From: Methyloversatilis sp.
GTDB taxonomy: Bacteria; Pseudomonadota; Gammaproteobacteria; Burkholderiales; Rhodocyclaceae
Assembly (NCBI GenBank): GCA_017984755.1
Contig: JAGNYW010000020.1
Location: forward strand, 1-50,266
Reading direction: 5' to 3'
Length of the DNA stretch: 50,266 bases
Positions 8,849 through 17,309 of the stretch are shown one piece after another; positions within the stretch are counted from its first letter, which is position 1; each line of letters opens with the position of its first letter. Below the pieces are notes generated by a model. It saw nothing but the letters and a program-made list of their open reading frames with translations. It had not been told where the DNA came from and made no database searches. The translations under genes and the position numbers were made by a program.

Positions 8849-9730
8849 ATGTCTTCGGACGCACCCGACATGGCCGATGCCGACATCGTCGACGTCAATC
8901 TGACCAATTTCCAGCGCGACGTGATCGATGCGTCGCAGCGCCGGCCGGTACTGGTCGATTTCTGGGCGCCCTGGTGCCAGCCCTGCCAGGCACTCGCCCC
9001 CAGGCTCGAAGCACTGGCACTGACCTACGCCGGACGCATCCGTCTGGCGCGCATCAATTCCGACGACAATCCTGAACTGGCGCGCCGCTTCCAGGTGCGC
9101 GGCATTCCGAACGTCAAGGCGTTCTCGGGCGGCGTGGTGGTCGATGAATTCACCGGCGTGCTGCCGGAACGCGACCTGCGCGAATTCATCGACGCGCTGC
9201 TGCCGTCGCCGGCCCAGCCCGCCTACGAACAGGCGCAGGCGGCGCTGACCCGCGGTGAAGCCGAACGGGCGCTGACGCTGCACGACGAAGCACTGGAAAT
9301 CGACCCGGCATTCGAACCGGCCAGTCTGGGGCGCATCGAGTCGCTGATCGCGCTCGTCCGGCTCGAAGAGGCCCAGGCGGCGCTCGACGCCCTGCCCTTT
9401 CAGCAGCGGGACCGCGCGCGCATCGGCACGCTGTATGCACGCATCGCCATCGCGCGCCGCCAGCCAGACGGCGTACCGGAAGATTTTCAGCTGCGCATCA
9501 CGCGCAACCCGGGCGACCTCGCCGCACGCCTTGCGTGGTCGGCCGCGCTGGCCACGGAAGAAGACTTCGAAGGCGCCATGGAACAGGCGCTCGAAGTGGT
9601 ACGACGCGACCGCAGCTTCGACAACGACGCCGGACGGCGCGCGCTGCTCGATCTGTTCGCCCTGCTCGGCAGCAGCCATGAACGGGTGCGTCACTACCGC
9701 CGCGAACTCGCCGCCGTACTGAATCAGTGA
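8849..9730 (+). CDS. Thioredoxin-fold TPR protein (CnoX/YbbN-like)
   Basis: The 293-residue protein has an N-terminal thioredoxin domain (about 15-125; VLVDFWAPWCQPCQALAP with Cys43 and Cys46) and a C-terminal all-helical part (about 135-293) of TPR-like repeats rich in Ala, Leu and Glu. This two-part layout and length match CnoX/YbbN, a cytosolic holdase that passes clients to GroEL and protects thiols. The active site is CQPC instead of thioredoxin's CGPC; some CnoX proteins lack the first Cys, but both are present here, so redox activity is possible. The ATG at 8849 follows AAGGAG. The stop overlaps the GTG of the next gene. Confidence 0.85.
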   Translation: MSSDAPDMADADIVDVNLTNFQRDVIDASQRRPVLVDFWAPWCQPCQALAPRLEALALTYAGRIRLARINSDDNPELARRFQVRGIPNVKAFSGGVVVDEFTGVLPERDLREFIDALLPSPAQPAYEQAQAALTRGEAERALTLHDEALEIDPAFEPASLGRIESLIALVRLEEAQAALDALPFQQRDRARIGTLYARIAIARRQPDGVPEDFQLRITRNPGDLAARLAWSAALATEEDFEGAMEQALEVVRRDRSFDNDAGRRALLDLFALLGSSHERVRHYRRELAAVLNQ

Positions 9731-10299
9731 GCGCAGCCGCACCCCGCATCCGCTGCTTCGCACCGGTGGCGGACCCGGCCACGGCCCACACGCTGATACT
9801 GGGTTCCATGCCGGGTGAAGCGTCGCTGCAGGCGGGGCAGTACTACGCGCATCCGCGCAACCAGTTCTGGCCCATCATGGGTGCGCTGTTCGGCGCGCAC
9901 CCGTCATTGCCGTACGAAGAGCGCCTGCGCGCGCTTAGCCGCGCCGGCATCGCGCTGTGGGACGTGCTGGCCAGCTGCACGCGCAGCGGCAGCCTCGATA
10001 CCGCAATCGATCTGTGCTCGGCGCAGGCCAACGACTTCGCCACCTTTCTGGACGCGCACCCGATGATTGACCGCGTATGCTTCAACGGCAGCCTGGCAGA
10101 GCGCAGATTCAGGCTCGACGTCATGCCGCGGGTGCGCTCGCTGAACACCGTCAGGCTACCCTCCACCAGCCCGGCTCATGCTGCATTGTCGGCAGCAGAA
10201 AAACTCGATGCCTGGCGGCAGGTGCTGCAACCGCAGCGTGCCGGGGCTGTCAGAGCGCGAGCCCAATCGGATCAACATCGGATCGACACAATAAAATGA
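9727..10299 (+). CDS. DNA-deoxyinosine (hypoxanthine) glycosylase, UDG superfamily family 6
   Basis: Members of this family excise deaminated bases, chiefly hypoxanthine, in base-excision repair. The 190-residue product shows the expected order: LGSMPGEASL (residues 25-34), YYAHPRNQFW with Asn45 in the position of the family's catalytic Asn, a central NGSLAERRF segment, and LPSTSPAHA near the C-terminus. The GTG at 9727 overlaps the preceding TGA (GTGA) and the stop overlaps the next ATG, so all three genes are probably one coupled operon. The last 30 residues are basic and poorly conserved-looking. Mug/TDG-type activity is the main alternative. Confidence 0.85.
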   Translation: MSAAAPRIRCFAPVADPATAHTLILGSMPGEASLQAGQYYAHPRNQFWPIMGALFGAHPSLPYEERLRALSRAGIALWDVLASCTRSGSLDTAIDLCSAQANDFATFLDAHPMIDRVCFNGSLAERRFRLDVMPRVRSLNTVRLPSTSPAHAALSAAEKLDAWRQVLQPQRAGAVRARAQSDQHRIDTIK

Positions 10300-11378
10300 C
10301 CCTCATCCTGTTCGCTCTCGGACTTGTCGCGCTGATCGCGGGCGCCGAATTCCTGGTGCGCGGCGCCTCGAAACTGGCGTTGTCCTTCGGCATTTCTCCG
10401 CTGGTCGTCGGCCTCACCATCGTCGCATTCGGCACCAGTTCGCCGGAGCTTGCGGTGTCCGTGCAATCGGCCTGGGCCGGCAAGACCGACATGGCCGTTG
10501 CCAATGTGGTCGGCAGCAACATCTTCAACGTGCTGTTCATCCTCGGGCTGTCCGCGATGATCACACCGCTGCTGGTCGACAAGCAGCTCATCCGCCAGGA
10601 AGTGCCGATCATGATCGGCGTGTCGCTGCTGTTCGCAGCACTGACACTGGATGGCAGCGTGTCCTTCGGCGACGGCGCCCTCTTCGTCGCATTGCTCGTC
10701 GGCTACACGACCTTCCTCATCATCCAGAGCCGCCGCCAGACGAAGGCGATGCAGGACGAATACACCGAAAGCTTCGGCGCGGAGGGCGCCGGCTGGGATT
10801 CGAAGCTGCCGGCGCAGATCGCGCTCATCGTGGTCGGGCTCGGTCTGCTGGTGCTCGGCTCGAACCTGCTGGTCGATGCCGCCATCGTGTTCGCGCGCTA
10901 CCTCGGCATCAGCGAAACCGTGATCGGCCTGACCATCGTGGCCGCAGGTACTTCGCTGCCGGAAGTCGCCGCGTCGGTCACCGCCGCACTGCGCGGCCAG
11001 CGCGACATCGCGGTCGGCAACGTGGTCGGCAGCAACACCTTCAACATCCTCGGTGCGCTGGGCGTATCGGCACTGGTGGCGCCGGTTGATCTGGCCATGC
11101 CGCCTTCCATGCTCGCCTTCGACGTCCCCGTCATGGCCGCCGTGGCCGTCGCCTGCCTGCCCATCTTCCTGAGCGGCAACCTGATCGCCCGCTGGGAAGG
11201 CGCGCTGTTCTTCGCCTACTACATCGCCTACACGCTCTACCTCGTCATGGCCGCGAAGGATCACGACGCGCTCGGCGACTACGCCTTCGTGATGCAGACC
11301 ATCGTACTGCCGCTGACCGCCATCACGCTGGCCGTCATCGTGGTGCGCCACCTGCGCGAGGGGCGCGCAGCGGCCTGA
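10296..11378 (+). CDS. Sodium/calcium exchanger (CaCA family)
   Basis: This inner-membrane antiporter of 360 residues has about ten hydrophobic segments in two homologous halves. The two alpha-repeat signatures are clear: GTSSPELAVS with NVVGSNIFN in the first half, and GTSLPEVAAS with NVVGSNTFN in the second. The acidic residue in each is the usual cation ligand. The central hydrophilic loop (about residues 145-165) is short. The ATG at 10296 overlaps the glycosylase TGA. The nearest E. coli relative by pattern is YrbG. Transcription likely ends at the hairpin at 11411-11440. Which cation it moves cannot be read from sequence alone. Confidence 0.9.
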   Translation: MTLILFALGLVALIAGAEFLVRGASKLALSFGISPLVVGLTIVAFGTSSPELAVSVQSAWAGKTDMAVANVVGSNIFNVLFILGLSAMITPLLVDKQLIRQEVPIMIGVSLLFAALTLDGSVSFGDGALFVALLVGYTTFLIIQSRRQTKAMQDEYTESFGAEGAGWDSKLPAQIALIVVGLGLLVLGSNLLVDAAIVFARYLGISETVIGLTIVAAGTSLPEVAASVTAALRGQRDIAVGNVVGSNTFNILGALGVSALVAPVDLAMPPSMLAFDVPVMAAVAVACLPIFLSGNLIARWEGALFFAYYIAYTLYLVMAAKDHDALGDYAFVMQTIVLPLTAITLAVIVVRHLREGRAAA

Positions 11379-11410
11379 CGCGACGAAAGGTTTTCGGACC
11401 GTGCAGACGC

Positions 11411-11440
11411 AAAAAAGGGGAAGCTCGGCTTCCCCTTTTT
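11411..11440. terminator. Bidirectional intrinsic terminator between exchanger gene and tRNA-Gly
   Basis: A 13-bp stem (AAAAAGGGGAAGC pairing with its complement) with a TCG loop has an A-run on one side and a T-run on the other, so it can end the plus-strand exchanger operon and the minus-strand tRNA-Gly transcript. The arms closely match the hairpin at 12538-12566 behind the second tRNA-Gly. Confidence 0.85.
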
Positions 11441-11450
11441 CATTTCATTG

Positions 11451-11526
<76 letters not shown>

Positions 11527-11819
11527 AGAACACGCAACCGAAGGTACTCTGACTGCATGTACCGACAAGCATCGGTGGAGCCGGCGCCTGTGACTTGCCG
11601 AATACTGAAAACCATTTCAAATCAGTAACCTGCAATACCCTCAACACAGATCGGCTACAGCACCCATGTCGAGGGCACGAAATATATCAGCTTTCGGCCC
11701 CTTTTCCCCCGGTGCCGGTGGAATTCTTTCATGCACCGACCGACGGCTCTGCTGCGTCCGCTCCAGAGCGCTTTCCAGCCATGGAACATCTGCTTTTACC
11801 CGGACGCACCACACCCTGT
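11527..11819. other. Gene-free stretch between tRNA-Gly copy 1 and the orphan gene
   Basis: This 293-base stretch is visibly less GC-rich than its surroundings and holds no reading frame I would defend. A frame on the minus strand continues past the orphan gene's stop without starts or recognisable domains. It would be the trailer of the orphan transcript and the leader of tRNA-Gly copy 1. Confidence 0.5.
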
Positions 11820-12281
11820 TCAGCTTGCAGCGATCGACGCAAAGGGTTCGGACGAAAGTGTCTTCGCCCACCGGTCCAGTTCCATGACCATGGCGCCGCG
11901 CATGGCGTGCTGACCGTTCTCGCCCTGAAAATTGGCGTGGATGGCGACGGGCAGGTTGCGTCTGACCCAATCCGTCGCGGCATCGATGGCTTCGGGCGTG
12001 CCGGTGTCTGTGAAGCTGACGGATTGGATGTCCTGGGGGTTGTAGAAGAAGTAGTGCTCATCCGCCTTGCGCTCCATGCGCACGACAGCCGAATCGCTCC
12101 AGCGCAGGCGGGCCAGCAACTGAACCTGACCTTTCAGACCTTTCGGTGTCTTGAATACCCAGATGCGGTCGGGCACGCCTTCCTGCAGTTCGGCGAGCTT
12201 GCTGCGGCTGGTCCTGAAGCGGCCGATGCGGCCTGCCTTCAGATCGGCTGCGTGGTCTTTCCAGTAGTAGAAGACGTCCAT
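11820..12281 (-). CDS. Orphan 153-residue protein of unknown function
   Basis: I do not recognise this gene. The product is soluble, with alternating hydrophobic and charged stretches and several aromatic residues, including MDVFYYWKDHAADL at the start and PDRIWVFKTPKGLKG at about 37-51. The early pattern of a small beta-barrel entry (WVFKTPKGLKGQVQLLARL) faintly recalls PUA/EVE-type nucleic-acid folds, which is only a guess. The ATG at 12281 is preceded by AGG about 10 bases upstream. It sits between two identical tRNA-Gly genes, where E. coli has a tRNA-Leu after glyW-cysT. Base composition is a little lower in GC than neighbours, consistent with acquisition. Confidence 0.7.
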   Translation of the reverse strand: MDVFYYWKDHAADLKAGRIGRFRTSRSKLAELQEGVPDRIWVFKTPKGLKGQVQLLARLRWSDSAVVRMERKADEHYFFYNPQDIQSVSFTDTGTPEAIDAATDWVRRNLPVAIHANFQGENGQHAMRGAMVMELDRWAKTLSSEPFASIAAS

Positions 12282-12395
12282 TTCGAGTTACCTGCCGGTC
12301 ATGATTCGTTTTTCGGAGAGTGACGCAGACAACAACGATGTTGTCTGATCACATCGGCTGAGGTGCAACGCAAGGACAGACACGGAAACAGGCGT

Positions 12396-12421
12396 AAAAA
12401 AGCCCGCATTCGAGCGGGCTT
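12396..12421 (-). terminator. Intrinsic terminator after tRNA-Cys
   Basis: The stem AAGCCCGC/GCGGGCTT (12400-12407 and 12414-12421) with a 6-base loop is followed on the minus strand by a run of T, 13 bases beyond the tRNA-Cys 3' end. Confidence 0.85.
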
Positions 12422-12433
12422 GATTACTTCTTC

Positions 12434-12507
12434 TGGAGGCGAGGGTCGGAATCGAACCGGCGTCCACGGCTTTGCAGGCCGCTGCATGACCACTCTGCCA
12501 CCTCGCC
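12434..12507 (-). tRNA. tRNA-Cys (anticodon GCA)
   Basis: The 74-nt gene has an encoded CCA. Acceptor GGCGAGG pairs with CCTCGCC, the anticodon loop CTGCAAA gives GCA, and the T-arm contains GGTTCGATTCC. It follows tRNA-Gly copy 2 on the same strand, the same order as glyW-cysT behind pgsA in E. coli. Confidence 0.97.
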
Positions 12508-12537
12508 GGTGGTGCAGCCCGTTCTCTGGCTGCAAAC

Positions 12538-12566
12538 AAAAAGGGGAAGACAAACTTCCCCTTTTT
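12538..12566. terminator. Terminator-type hairpin between tRNA-Gly copy 2 and tRNA-Cys
   Basis: A 12-bp stem (AAAAAGGGGAAG and its complement) with loop ACAAA carries A and T runs at its ends and could act in both directions. It may reduce tRNA-Cys expression relative to tRNA-Gly or serve as a processing signal. It is the counterpart of the hairpin at 11411-11440. Confidence 0.75.
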
Positions 12567-12573
12567 CAAATCT

Positions 12574-12649
<76 letters not shown>

Positions 12650-12662
12650 AAGACAGGCGCGC

Positions 12663-12690
12663 ATTATAGGTCCGGCAGAAAACCTGTCAA
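12663..12690 (-). promoter_or_regulatory. Near-perfect sigma-70 promoter for the tRNA genes
   Basis: On the minus strand TTGACA (12690-12685) and TATAAT (12668-12663) both match consensus exactly with a 16-base spacer, placing the start about 6 bases before the mature tRNA-Gly 5' end. It lies between the pgsA stop and the tRNA, so the tRNAs can be transcribed independently of the pgsA operon. Confidence 0.88.
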
Positions 12691-12741
12691 CAGTCGGCGC
12701 GAAGAATTTTGAGCCGCAGCGGTATCGAAGCAGCTGCGGGC

Positions 12742-13314
12742 TCACACCACCTTGCGGGCACGCAGTTCAGCCCACGCCCGGCGCAGGTAGTAAACCATGG
12801 ACCATACGGTGAGTACGGCAGCGAACCACAGCAGCCAGCGCCCGAACCCGGCGATGTCGATGCCGAGCAGCGGCTGGAAGAACAGCAGCATCGGTATGGC
12901 GATCATCTGGGCGGTGGTCTTGATCTTGCCGATCATCGACACTGCCACGCTTCTCGCGGCGCCGACCTTGGCCATCCACTCGCGCAGCGCCGAGATGGTG
13001 ATTTCGCGACCGATGATGACGAAGGCCACGACCGTGCTGGTGCGATCGAGCTCGACCAGCATGATGAGCGCGGCGGCCACCATGAGCTTGTCGGCAACCG
13101 GATCGAGAAAGGCACCGAAGGCGGACGTCTGGTTGAGCGTACGCGCGAGGTAGCCGTCGAGCCAGTCGGTGACGGCCGCCAGCACGAAGATCAGGGTCGC
13201 GGTGAGGTTCTTGTCTGCCATCACCAGCGTGCTGTCGGGCAGGAAAAACACGCCGACGAACAGGGGGATCAGCAATATGCGCGCCCAGGTGAGCGCGGTC
13301 GGCACGGTGAACAT
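12742..13314 (-). CDS. pgsA: CDP-diacylglycerol-glycerol-3-phosphate 3-phosphatidyltransferase
   Basis: PgsA makes phosphatidylglycerophosphate, the committed step to phosphatidylglycerol and cardiolipin, in the inner membrane. The 190-residue protein carries the complete CDP-alcohol phosphotransferase signature: D53-G54, A57-R58, G67, D71 and D75, with the exact family spacing. Hydrophobic segments lie near residues 8-28, 36-52, 78-110 and 140-172. It starts 4 bases after the uvrC stop and is therefore the last protein gene of the long minus-strand array, followed by the tRNA genes. The uvrC-pgsA-tRNA order is conserved in many proteobacteria. Confidence 0.95.
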   Translation of the reverse strand: MFTVPTALTWARILLIPLFVGVFFLPDSTLVMADKNLTATLIFVLAAVTDWLDGYLARTLNQTSAFGAFLDPVADKLMVAAALIMLVELDRTSTVVAFVIIGREITISALREWMAKVGAARSVAVSMIGKIKTTAQMIAIPMLLFFQPLLGIDIAGFGRWLLWFAAVLTVWSMVYYLRRAWAELRARKVV

Positions 13315-13318
13315 GGAG

Positions 13319-15100
13319 TTAGTTTAACTGGCGCTGTATCTGTTCGGCCAGCTTGCGGCTGATGCCTTCGACCCGGCACAGGTCCTCGACCGTGGCATTG
13401 CGCACGCCGGTGAGGCCGCCGAAGGTGGTGAGCAGGCGTTTGCGGCGCGCCGGACCAATGCCGGGGATGTCTTCCAGCGACGAAGTGAGCCGCGCCCTGG
13501 AGCGCCGCGCACGGTGACCGGCGATCGCGAAGCGGTGTGCTTCGTCGCGGATTTCGGCGATCAGGTGCAACGCCGGGTGGTCCGGCCCCAGCACCAGTCC
13601 GTCGACAACACCGGGCCGGATCAGCTCTTCGGCACCCATCCTGCGTTCTTCGCCCTTGGCCACGCCGATCAGCGGCAGATCGAGGCCGAGTTCGGCCATC
13701 ACCTCGACCGCGATGCCGAGCTGGCCGCGCCCGCCGTCGATCAGCACCAGATCGGGTCGGGCGCCCTCGCCGGTCGCCACCTTCTCGTAGCGCCGCGTCA
13801 GCACCTGACGCATGGCGCCGTAGTCGTCGCCCGGCGTGATGCCGTCGATGTTGTAGCGGCGGTACTCGCCGTTGCGCATGGCGCCACCGGCCCACACCAC
13901 GCAGGAGGCGACGGTGGCTTCACCCATGGTGTGGCTGATGTCGAAGCACTCGATGCGCTCCGGCGCCACGTCGAGCTCCAGCGCCTCGACCAGCGCACGC
14001 ACGCGGTGCGAGGCGCGTGCGCCGGCATCGAGCTTCACGCGCAGCGCGATCTCGGCGTTCTTCAGCGCCATGTCGCTCCAGGCGCGCTCGCGTTCGTTGC
14101 GAGCCAGTGCGATCTGCACGCCGGGAATCGGCGCCTCGTACTCGTCCTGCGGCAGTACGTTGACCACGACACGACCCGGTGGCGACTGCGTCGCGAAGTG
14201 CTGCGCGAGGAAGGCGAGCAGCATGTCTGCTTCGCTGCCCTGCCCGGCCGCCGGAAAATGCGCGTGGTCACCCAGATGACGGCCGCCGCGCACCATGGCG
14301 TGATTCACGCAGGCAGCGCCGTCGTGTTCCACTGCGACGACGATGTCGATATCTTCGTCGCGCGCGCTGTCGGCGTACTGCTTGTGCAGCACGCGGCTGA
14401 GTGCACGGATCTGGTCACGGACCTGCGCCGCCTTTTCGAAGGCGAGCGCTTCGGCTGCAGCGTTCATCTGCTCCGACAGGCGGTCGATGACTTCGCTGTG
14501 CCGGCCGGTGAGGAACAGGCTGGCGAGACGCACGTCCTCGTCGTACTGTTCCTTCGACACCCGCCCGACGCAGGGCGCCGAACAGCGGTGTATCTGGTGC
14601 AGCAGGCAGGGCCGCGAGCGGTTGGCGAACACGCTGTTCTCGCAGGTGCGCAGCAGGAAGGCGCGCTGCACCAGCTGTATCGTTTCGCGCACGGCCCACA
14701 CGCTGGGCAGCGGCCCGAAATAGCGTGCGTCGCGCCCGACGGTGCCGCGGTAGAAGGCGATGCGCGGGAAGGTATCCTGCGTGAGCTTGATGTAGGGGTA
14801 GGACTTGTCGTCCCGGAACAGGATGTTGTACTTCGGCCGCAGGCTCTTGATGAGGTTGTTTTCGAGGATGAGCGCCTCGGCCTCGGAGCGCATCACCGTG
14901 GTATCGACCCGCACCACCTGCGACACCATCATGCCGATGCGCGGACTCGACGCGGTGCGCTGGAAGTACGACGACACGCGCCGCTTCAGGTTCTTCGCCT
15001 TGCCGACGTACAGCACCTCTTCGTCGGCGCCGATCATGCGATAGACGCCCGGCTCTTCGGTCAGCGTCGGCAGGTAGGCCCTGGCATCGAATGGGGTCAT
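13319..15100 (-). CDS. uvrC: Excinuclease ABC subunit C
   Basis: UvrC makes both incisions in nucleotide-excision repair with UvrA/UvrB. The 593-residue protein has a GIY-YIG nuclease domain (GVYRMIGADEEVLYVGKAKN from residue 18), a cysteine cluster region, a UVR helix pair that binds UvrB (around 200-235, AFEKAAQVRDQI), an RNase-H-like endonuclease domain (ECFDISHTMG, LVLIDGGRGQ), and two C-terminal helix-hairpin-helix motifs (DIPGIGPARRKRLL and VEGISRKLAEQI). The ATG at 15100 gives the standard N-terminus. It is 33 bases downstream of nagZ and 4 bases ahead of pgsA, so it is likely co-transcribed with them. Confidence 0.97.
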   Translation of the reverse strand: MTPFDARAYLPTLTEEPGVYRMIGADEEVLYVGKAKNLKRRVSSYFQRTASSPRIGMMVSQVVRVDTTVMRSEAEALILENNLIKSLRPKYNILFRDDKSYPYIKLTQDTFPRIAFYRGTVGRDARYFGPLPSVWAVRETIQLVQRAFLLRTCENSVFANRSRPCLLHQIHRCSAPCVGRVSKEQYDEDVRLASLFLTGRHSEVIDRLSEQMNAAAEALAFEKAAQVRDQIRALSRVLHKQYADSARDEDIDIVVAVEHDGAACVNHAMVRGGRHLGDHAHFPAAGQGSEADMLLAFLAQHFATQSPPGRVVVNVLPQDEYEAPIPGVQIALARNERERAWSDMALKNAEIALRVKLDAGARASHRVRALVEALELDVAPERIECFDISHTMGEATVASCVVWAGGAMRNGEYRRYNIDGITPGDDYGAMRQVLTRRYEKVATGEGARPDLVLIDGGRGQLGIAVEVMAELGLDLPLIGVAKGEERRMGAEELIRPGVVDGLVLGPDHPALHLIAEIRDEAHRFAIAGHRARRSRARLTSSLEDIPGIGPARRKRLLTTFGGLTGVRNATVEDLCRVEGISRKLAEQIQRQLN

Positions 15101-15133
15101 GTCGCGGCGTGACGGGTCGGCTGACTCGGCCGT

Positions 15134-16168
15134 TCAGGCGATCAGGCGCTGCACCAGGCCGAGCGACTCGCGGTAGCGCACGTCGAGCGCCAGACCGGCG
15201 CGATCCGGGAAGGCAGCCGTCGGCAGCAGCGACGCCACGCGCGCACTGCGCACGCTGTCGGCAGCGGGGCGCCAGCGGTCGATCAGTTCGACCGCCGTGG
15301 CGCGCGCATTGCACACCAGCACCATGTCGCAGCCGGCCTCCCAGGCTGCCTGTGCCCGCGCCACCACGTCGCCGGCAACCGATGCCCCTTCCATCGACAG
15401 ATCGTCACTGAACACCACGCCGTCGAACGACAGCCTGCCGCGCAGGATGTCCTGCACCCACTTGCGCGAGAAACCGGCGGGCATCGGGTCGACCGCCGGA
15501 TAGATGACGTGCGCCGGCATCACCGCATCGATCAGCCGCCCCAGCTGCAGGTAGGGCTGGATGTCGGTCTTCCAGAGGGTGTCGAAATCGCGGTTGTCGA
15601 CCGGAATCGCGACATGCGAATCTGCCGCCACGAAACCGTGACCTGGAAAGTGCTTGCCGACCGACTTCATGCCGGCCATGTGCAGACCTTCGCTCAGCGC
15701 GCCGGCCAGCGGCGCGACGATGGCCGGATCGCCGTGGAAGGCGCGGTCGCCGATGACGCTGCTGGCGCCGAAATCGAGGTCGAGCACCGGTGTGAACGAG
15801 AGGTCGACACCCAGCGCGCGCAGTTCGGCCGCAAGCACGAAACCGGCGGCGCGCGCTTCGTTCAGCGCCGCATCAGGGTCGGCTTCGTAGCGCGTGCCGA
15901 GCGTGCGCATTGCCGGCAGATGCGTGAAGCCGTCGCTGCGGAAGCGCTGCACACGGCCGCCTTCGTGATCGACCGCGATCAGCAGCGGCGGGCGGCGCAG
16001 CGCATGGATGGCTTCGGTGAGCGCCCCGAGCTGGCGCGCGTCGCTGAAATTGCGCGCAAACAGGATGACGCCGCCCACCGACGGATGCGCCAGCAGTTCG
16101 CGATCTTCGGCATCGAGTTCGAAGCCGGCCACATCGAGCATGACCGGACCGGGGCTTGTGTATTTCAT
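15134..16168 (-). CDS. nagZ: Beta-N-acetylglucosaminidase (glycoside hydrolase family 3)
   Basis: NagZ removes GlcNAc from muropeptides in the cytosol during peptidoglycan recycling, which in some bacteria also feeds beta-lactamase induction. The 344-residue single-domain protein has the sugar-binding [10 protein letters not shown] block (67-76), the KHFPGHG loop (172-178) with the DSH dyad (183-185), and the nucleophile in FSDDLSM (Asp255 or Asp256). There is no signal peptide, consistent with a cytosolic enzyme. The ATG overlaps the acpS stop (ATGA). The length matches E. coli NagZ (341). Confidence 0.95.
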   Translation of the reverse strand: MKYTSPGPVMLDVAGFELDAEDRELLAHPSVGGVILFARNFSDARQLGALTEAIHALRRPPLLIAVDHEGGRVQRFRSDGFTHLPAMRTLGTRYEADPDAALNEARAAGFVLAAELRALGVDLSFTPVLDLDFGASSVIGDRAFHGDPAIVAPLAGALSEGLHMAGMKSVGKHFPGHGFVAADSHVAIPVDNRDFDTLWKTDIQPYLQLGRLIDAVMPAHVIYPAVDPMPAGFSRKWVQDILRGRLSFDGVVFSDDLSMEGASVAGDVVARAQAAWEAGCDMVLVCNARATAVELIDRWRPAADSVRSARVASLLPTAAFPDRAGLALDVRYRESLGLVQRLIA

Positions 16169-16554
16169 GCGGACTTCTCCACGCGCTCGACCACCACGAA
16201 GGCCAGTGCGTAAGCGGTTTCATCGGACAGTGACAGATGCGGCTGCAGACCCCGCTGTTCGAGCCACTGGGTGAGCAACTCGTCAAAAACGAAGGCTGGC
16301 TTGCCCAGATCGTCATGGGTCACGGCGATGGAACGCAGCAGCACGGGCGCACGCACGCCGGTGCCCAGCGCCTTGCCCAGCGCTTCCTTGGCAGCGAAGC
16401 GCTTGGCCAGGAAGCGCGCTGGTTCGTGGGCGTGCTCGAATTCGACGATTTCCGAAGTTGCTAGAATGCGTCGCGCCAACGCCTCGCCGTTGCGCGTCAC
16501 CAGACGTTCCAGCCGCGCGATGCTGCACAGATCGGTACCGACACCGTAGATCAT
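16165..16554 (-). CDS. acpS: Holo-[acyl-carrier-protein] synthase
   Basis: AcpS transfers the 4'-phosphopantetheine arm from CoA to a serine of ACP; the ACP itself is encoded at 30548-30793. The 129-residue protein starts [10 protein letters not shown] with the magnesium ligand Asp8 and has the [14 protein letters not shown] block with Glu57. It is translationally coupled on both sides, overlapping pdxJ and nagZ by ATGA. The pdxJ-acpS pairing is widespread in proteobacteria. Confidence 0.95.
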   Translation of the reverse strand: MIYGVGTDLCSIARLERLVTRNGEALARRILATSEIVEFEHAHEPARFLAKRFAAKEALGKALGTGVRAPVLLRSIAVTHDDLGKPAFVFDELLTQWLEQRGLQPHLSLSDETAYALAFVVVERVEKSA

Positions 16555-17306
16555 GCTGCCCTCCCCGCCGCCTCGCGCATCAGCTGCTTCATTTCGCGCA
16601 CCGCTTCGCGCAGCCCGACGAACACCGAGCGGCTGACGATGGCGTGACCGATGTGCAGCTCGCGCACGCCCGGCAGTTCGGCCACCGGCTGCACATTGGC
16701 GTAATTCAGGGCATGACCGGCGTTGAAGCGCATGCCCAGGTCGCGGATCGCCTTGCCGGCGGCGCGTACCTTGTCCAGCTCGACCGCAACCGGCTGCGAT
16801 TCACGATCGCGACCGAAGCCGTGGAAAGCGTGCGCGTACGGCCCGGTATGCACTTCGCACACCTGCGCCCCGATGCGCGCGGCAGCTTCGATCTGCGGCA
16901 GTTCGGCATCGATGAACACGCTGGTCACGATGCCGGCGTCGCGCAGACGGCTCACCACGCCGTAGAGGCGCTCTTCCTGCGACAGGATGTCCAGCCCGCC
17001 TTCGGTCGTGACTTCATGGCGGCCTTCGGGCACCAGCATGGCCATTTCCGGCTTCAGCCCGCAGGCGATGCCGACCATTTCATCGATGGCCGCCATTTCG
17101 AGATTGAGCTTGATGTGCACCAGATCGCGCAGCCGGCGTACGTCGTCGTCCTGGATGTGGCGCCGGTCTTCGCGCAGATGCACGGTGATGCCGTCGGCAC
17201 CGCCCAGATGGGCTTCCACCGCCGCCCACACCGGATCGGGTTCATAGGTGCGCCGCGCCTGACGCAGCGTGGCGACGTGGTCGATGTTTACGCCGAGTTC
17301 GATCAT
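16551..17306 (-). CDS. pdxJ: Pyridoxine 5'-phosphate synthase
   Basis: PdxJ condenses 1-deoxyxylulose 5-phosphate with 3-amino-2-oxopropyl phosphate in vitamin B6 synthesis. The 251-residue TIM-barrel protein begins [17 protein letters not shown], contains the [16 protein letters not shown] strand-loop, and ends with the [11 protein letters not shown] phosphate-binding region. The length is normal. The gene starts 3 bases after recO and overlaps acpS by 4 bases. The recO-pdxJ-acpS order is typical of the family's genomic context. Confidence 0.96.
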   Translation of the reverse strand: MIELGVNIDHVATLRQARRTYEPDPVWAAVEAHLGGADGITVHLREDRRHIQDDDVRRLRDLVHIKLNLEMAAIDEMVGIACGLKPEMAMLVPEGRHEVTTEGGLDILSQEERLYGVVSRLRDAGIVTSVFIDAELPQIEAAARIGAQVCEVHTGPYAHAFHGFGRDRESQPVAVELDKVRAAGKAIRDLGMRFNAGHALNYANVQPVAELPGVRELHIGHAIVSRSVFVGLREAVREMKQLMREAAGRAA

Positions 17307-17309
17307 GAT

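Noticed and set aside
11641-11970. Minus-strand frame continuing past the orphan gene as a possible frameshifted extension
   Set aside because: No recognisable domain and no sign in the sequence of a broken reading frame; the orphan's stop is in a plausible position.
13514-15112. 532-codon open frame on the plus strand, antisense to uvrC
   Set aside because: It is a compositional shadow of uvrC, with no ribosome site or recognisable family.
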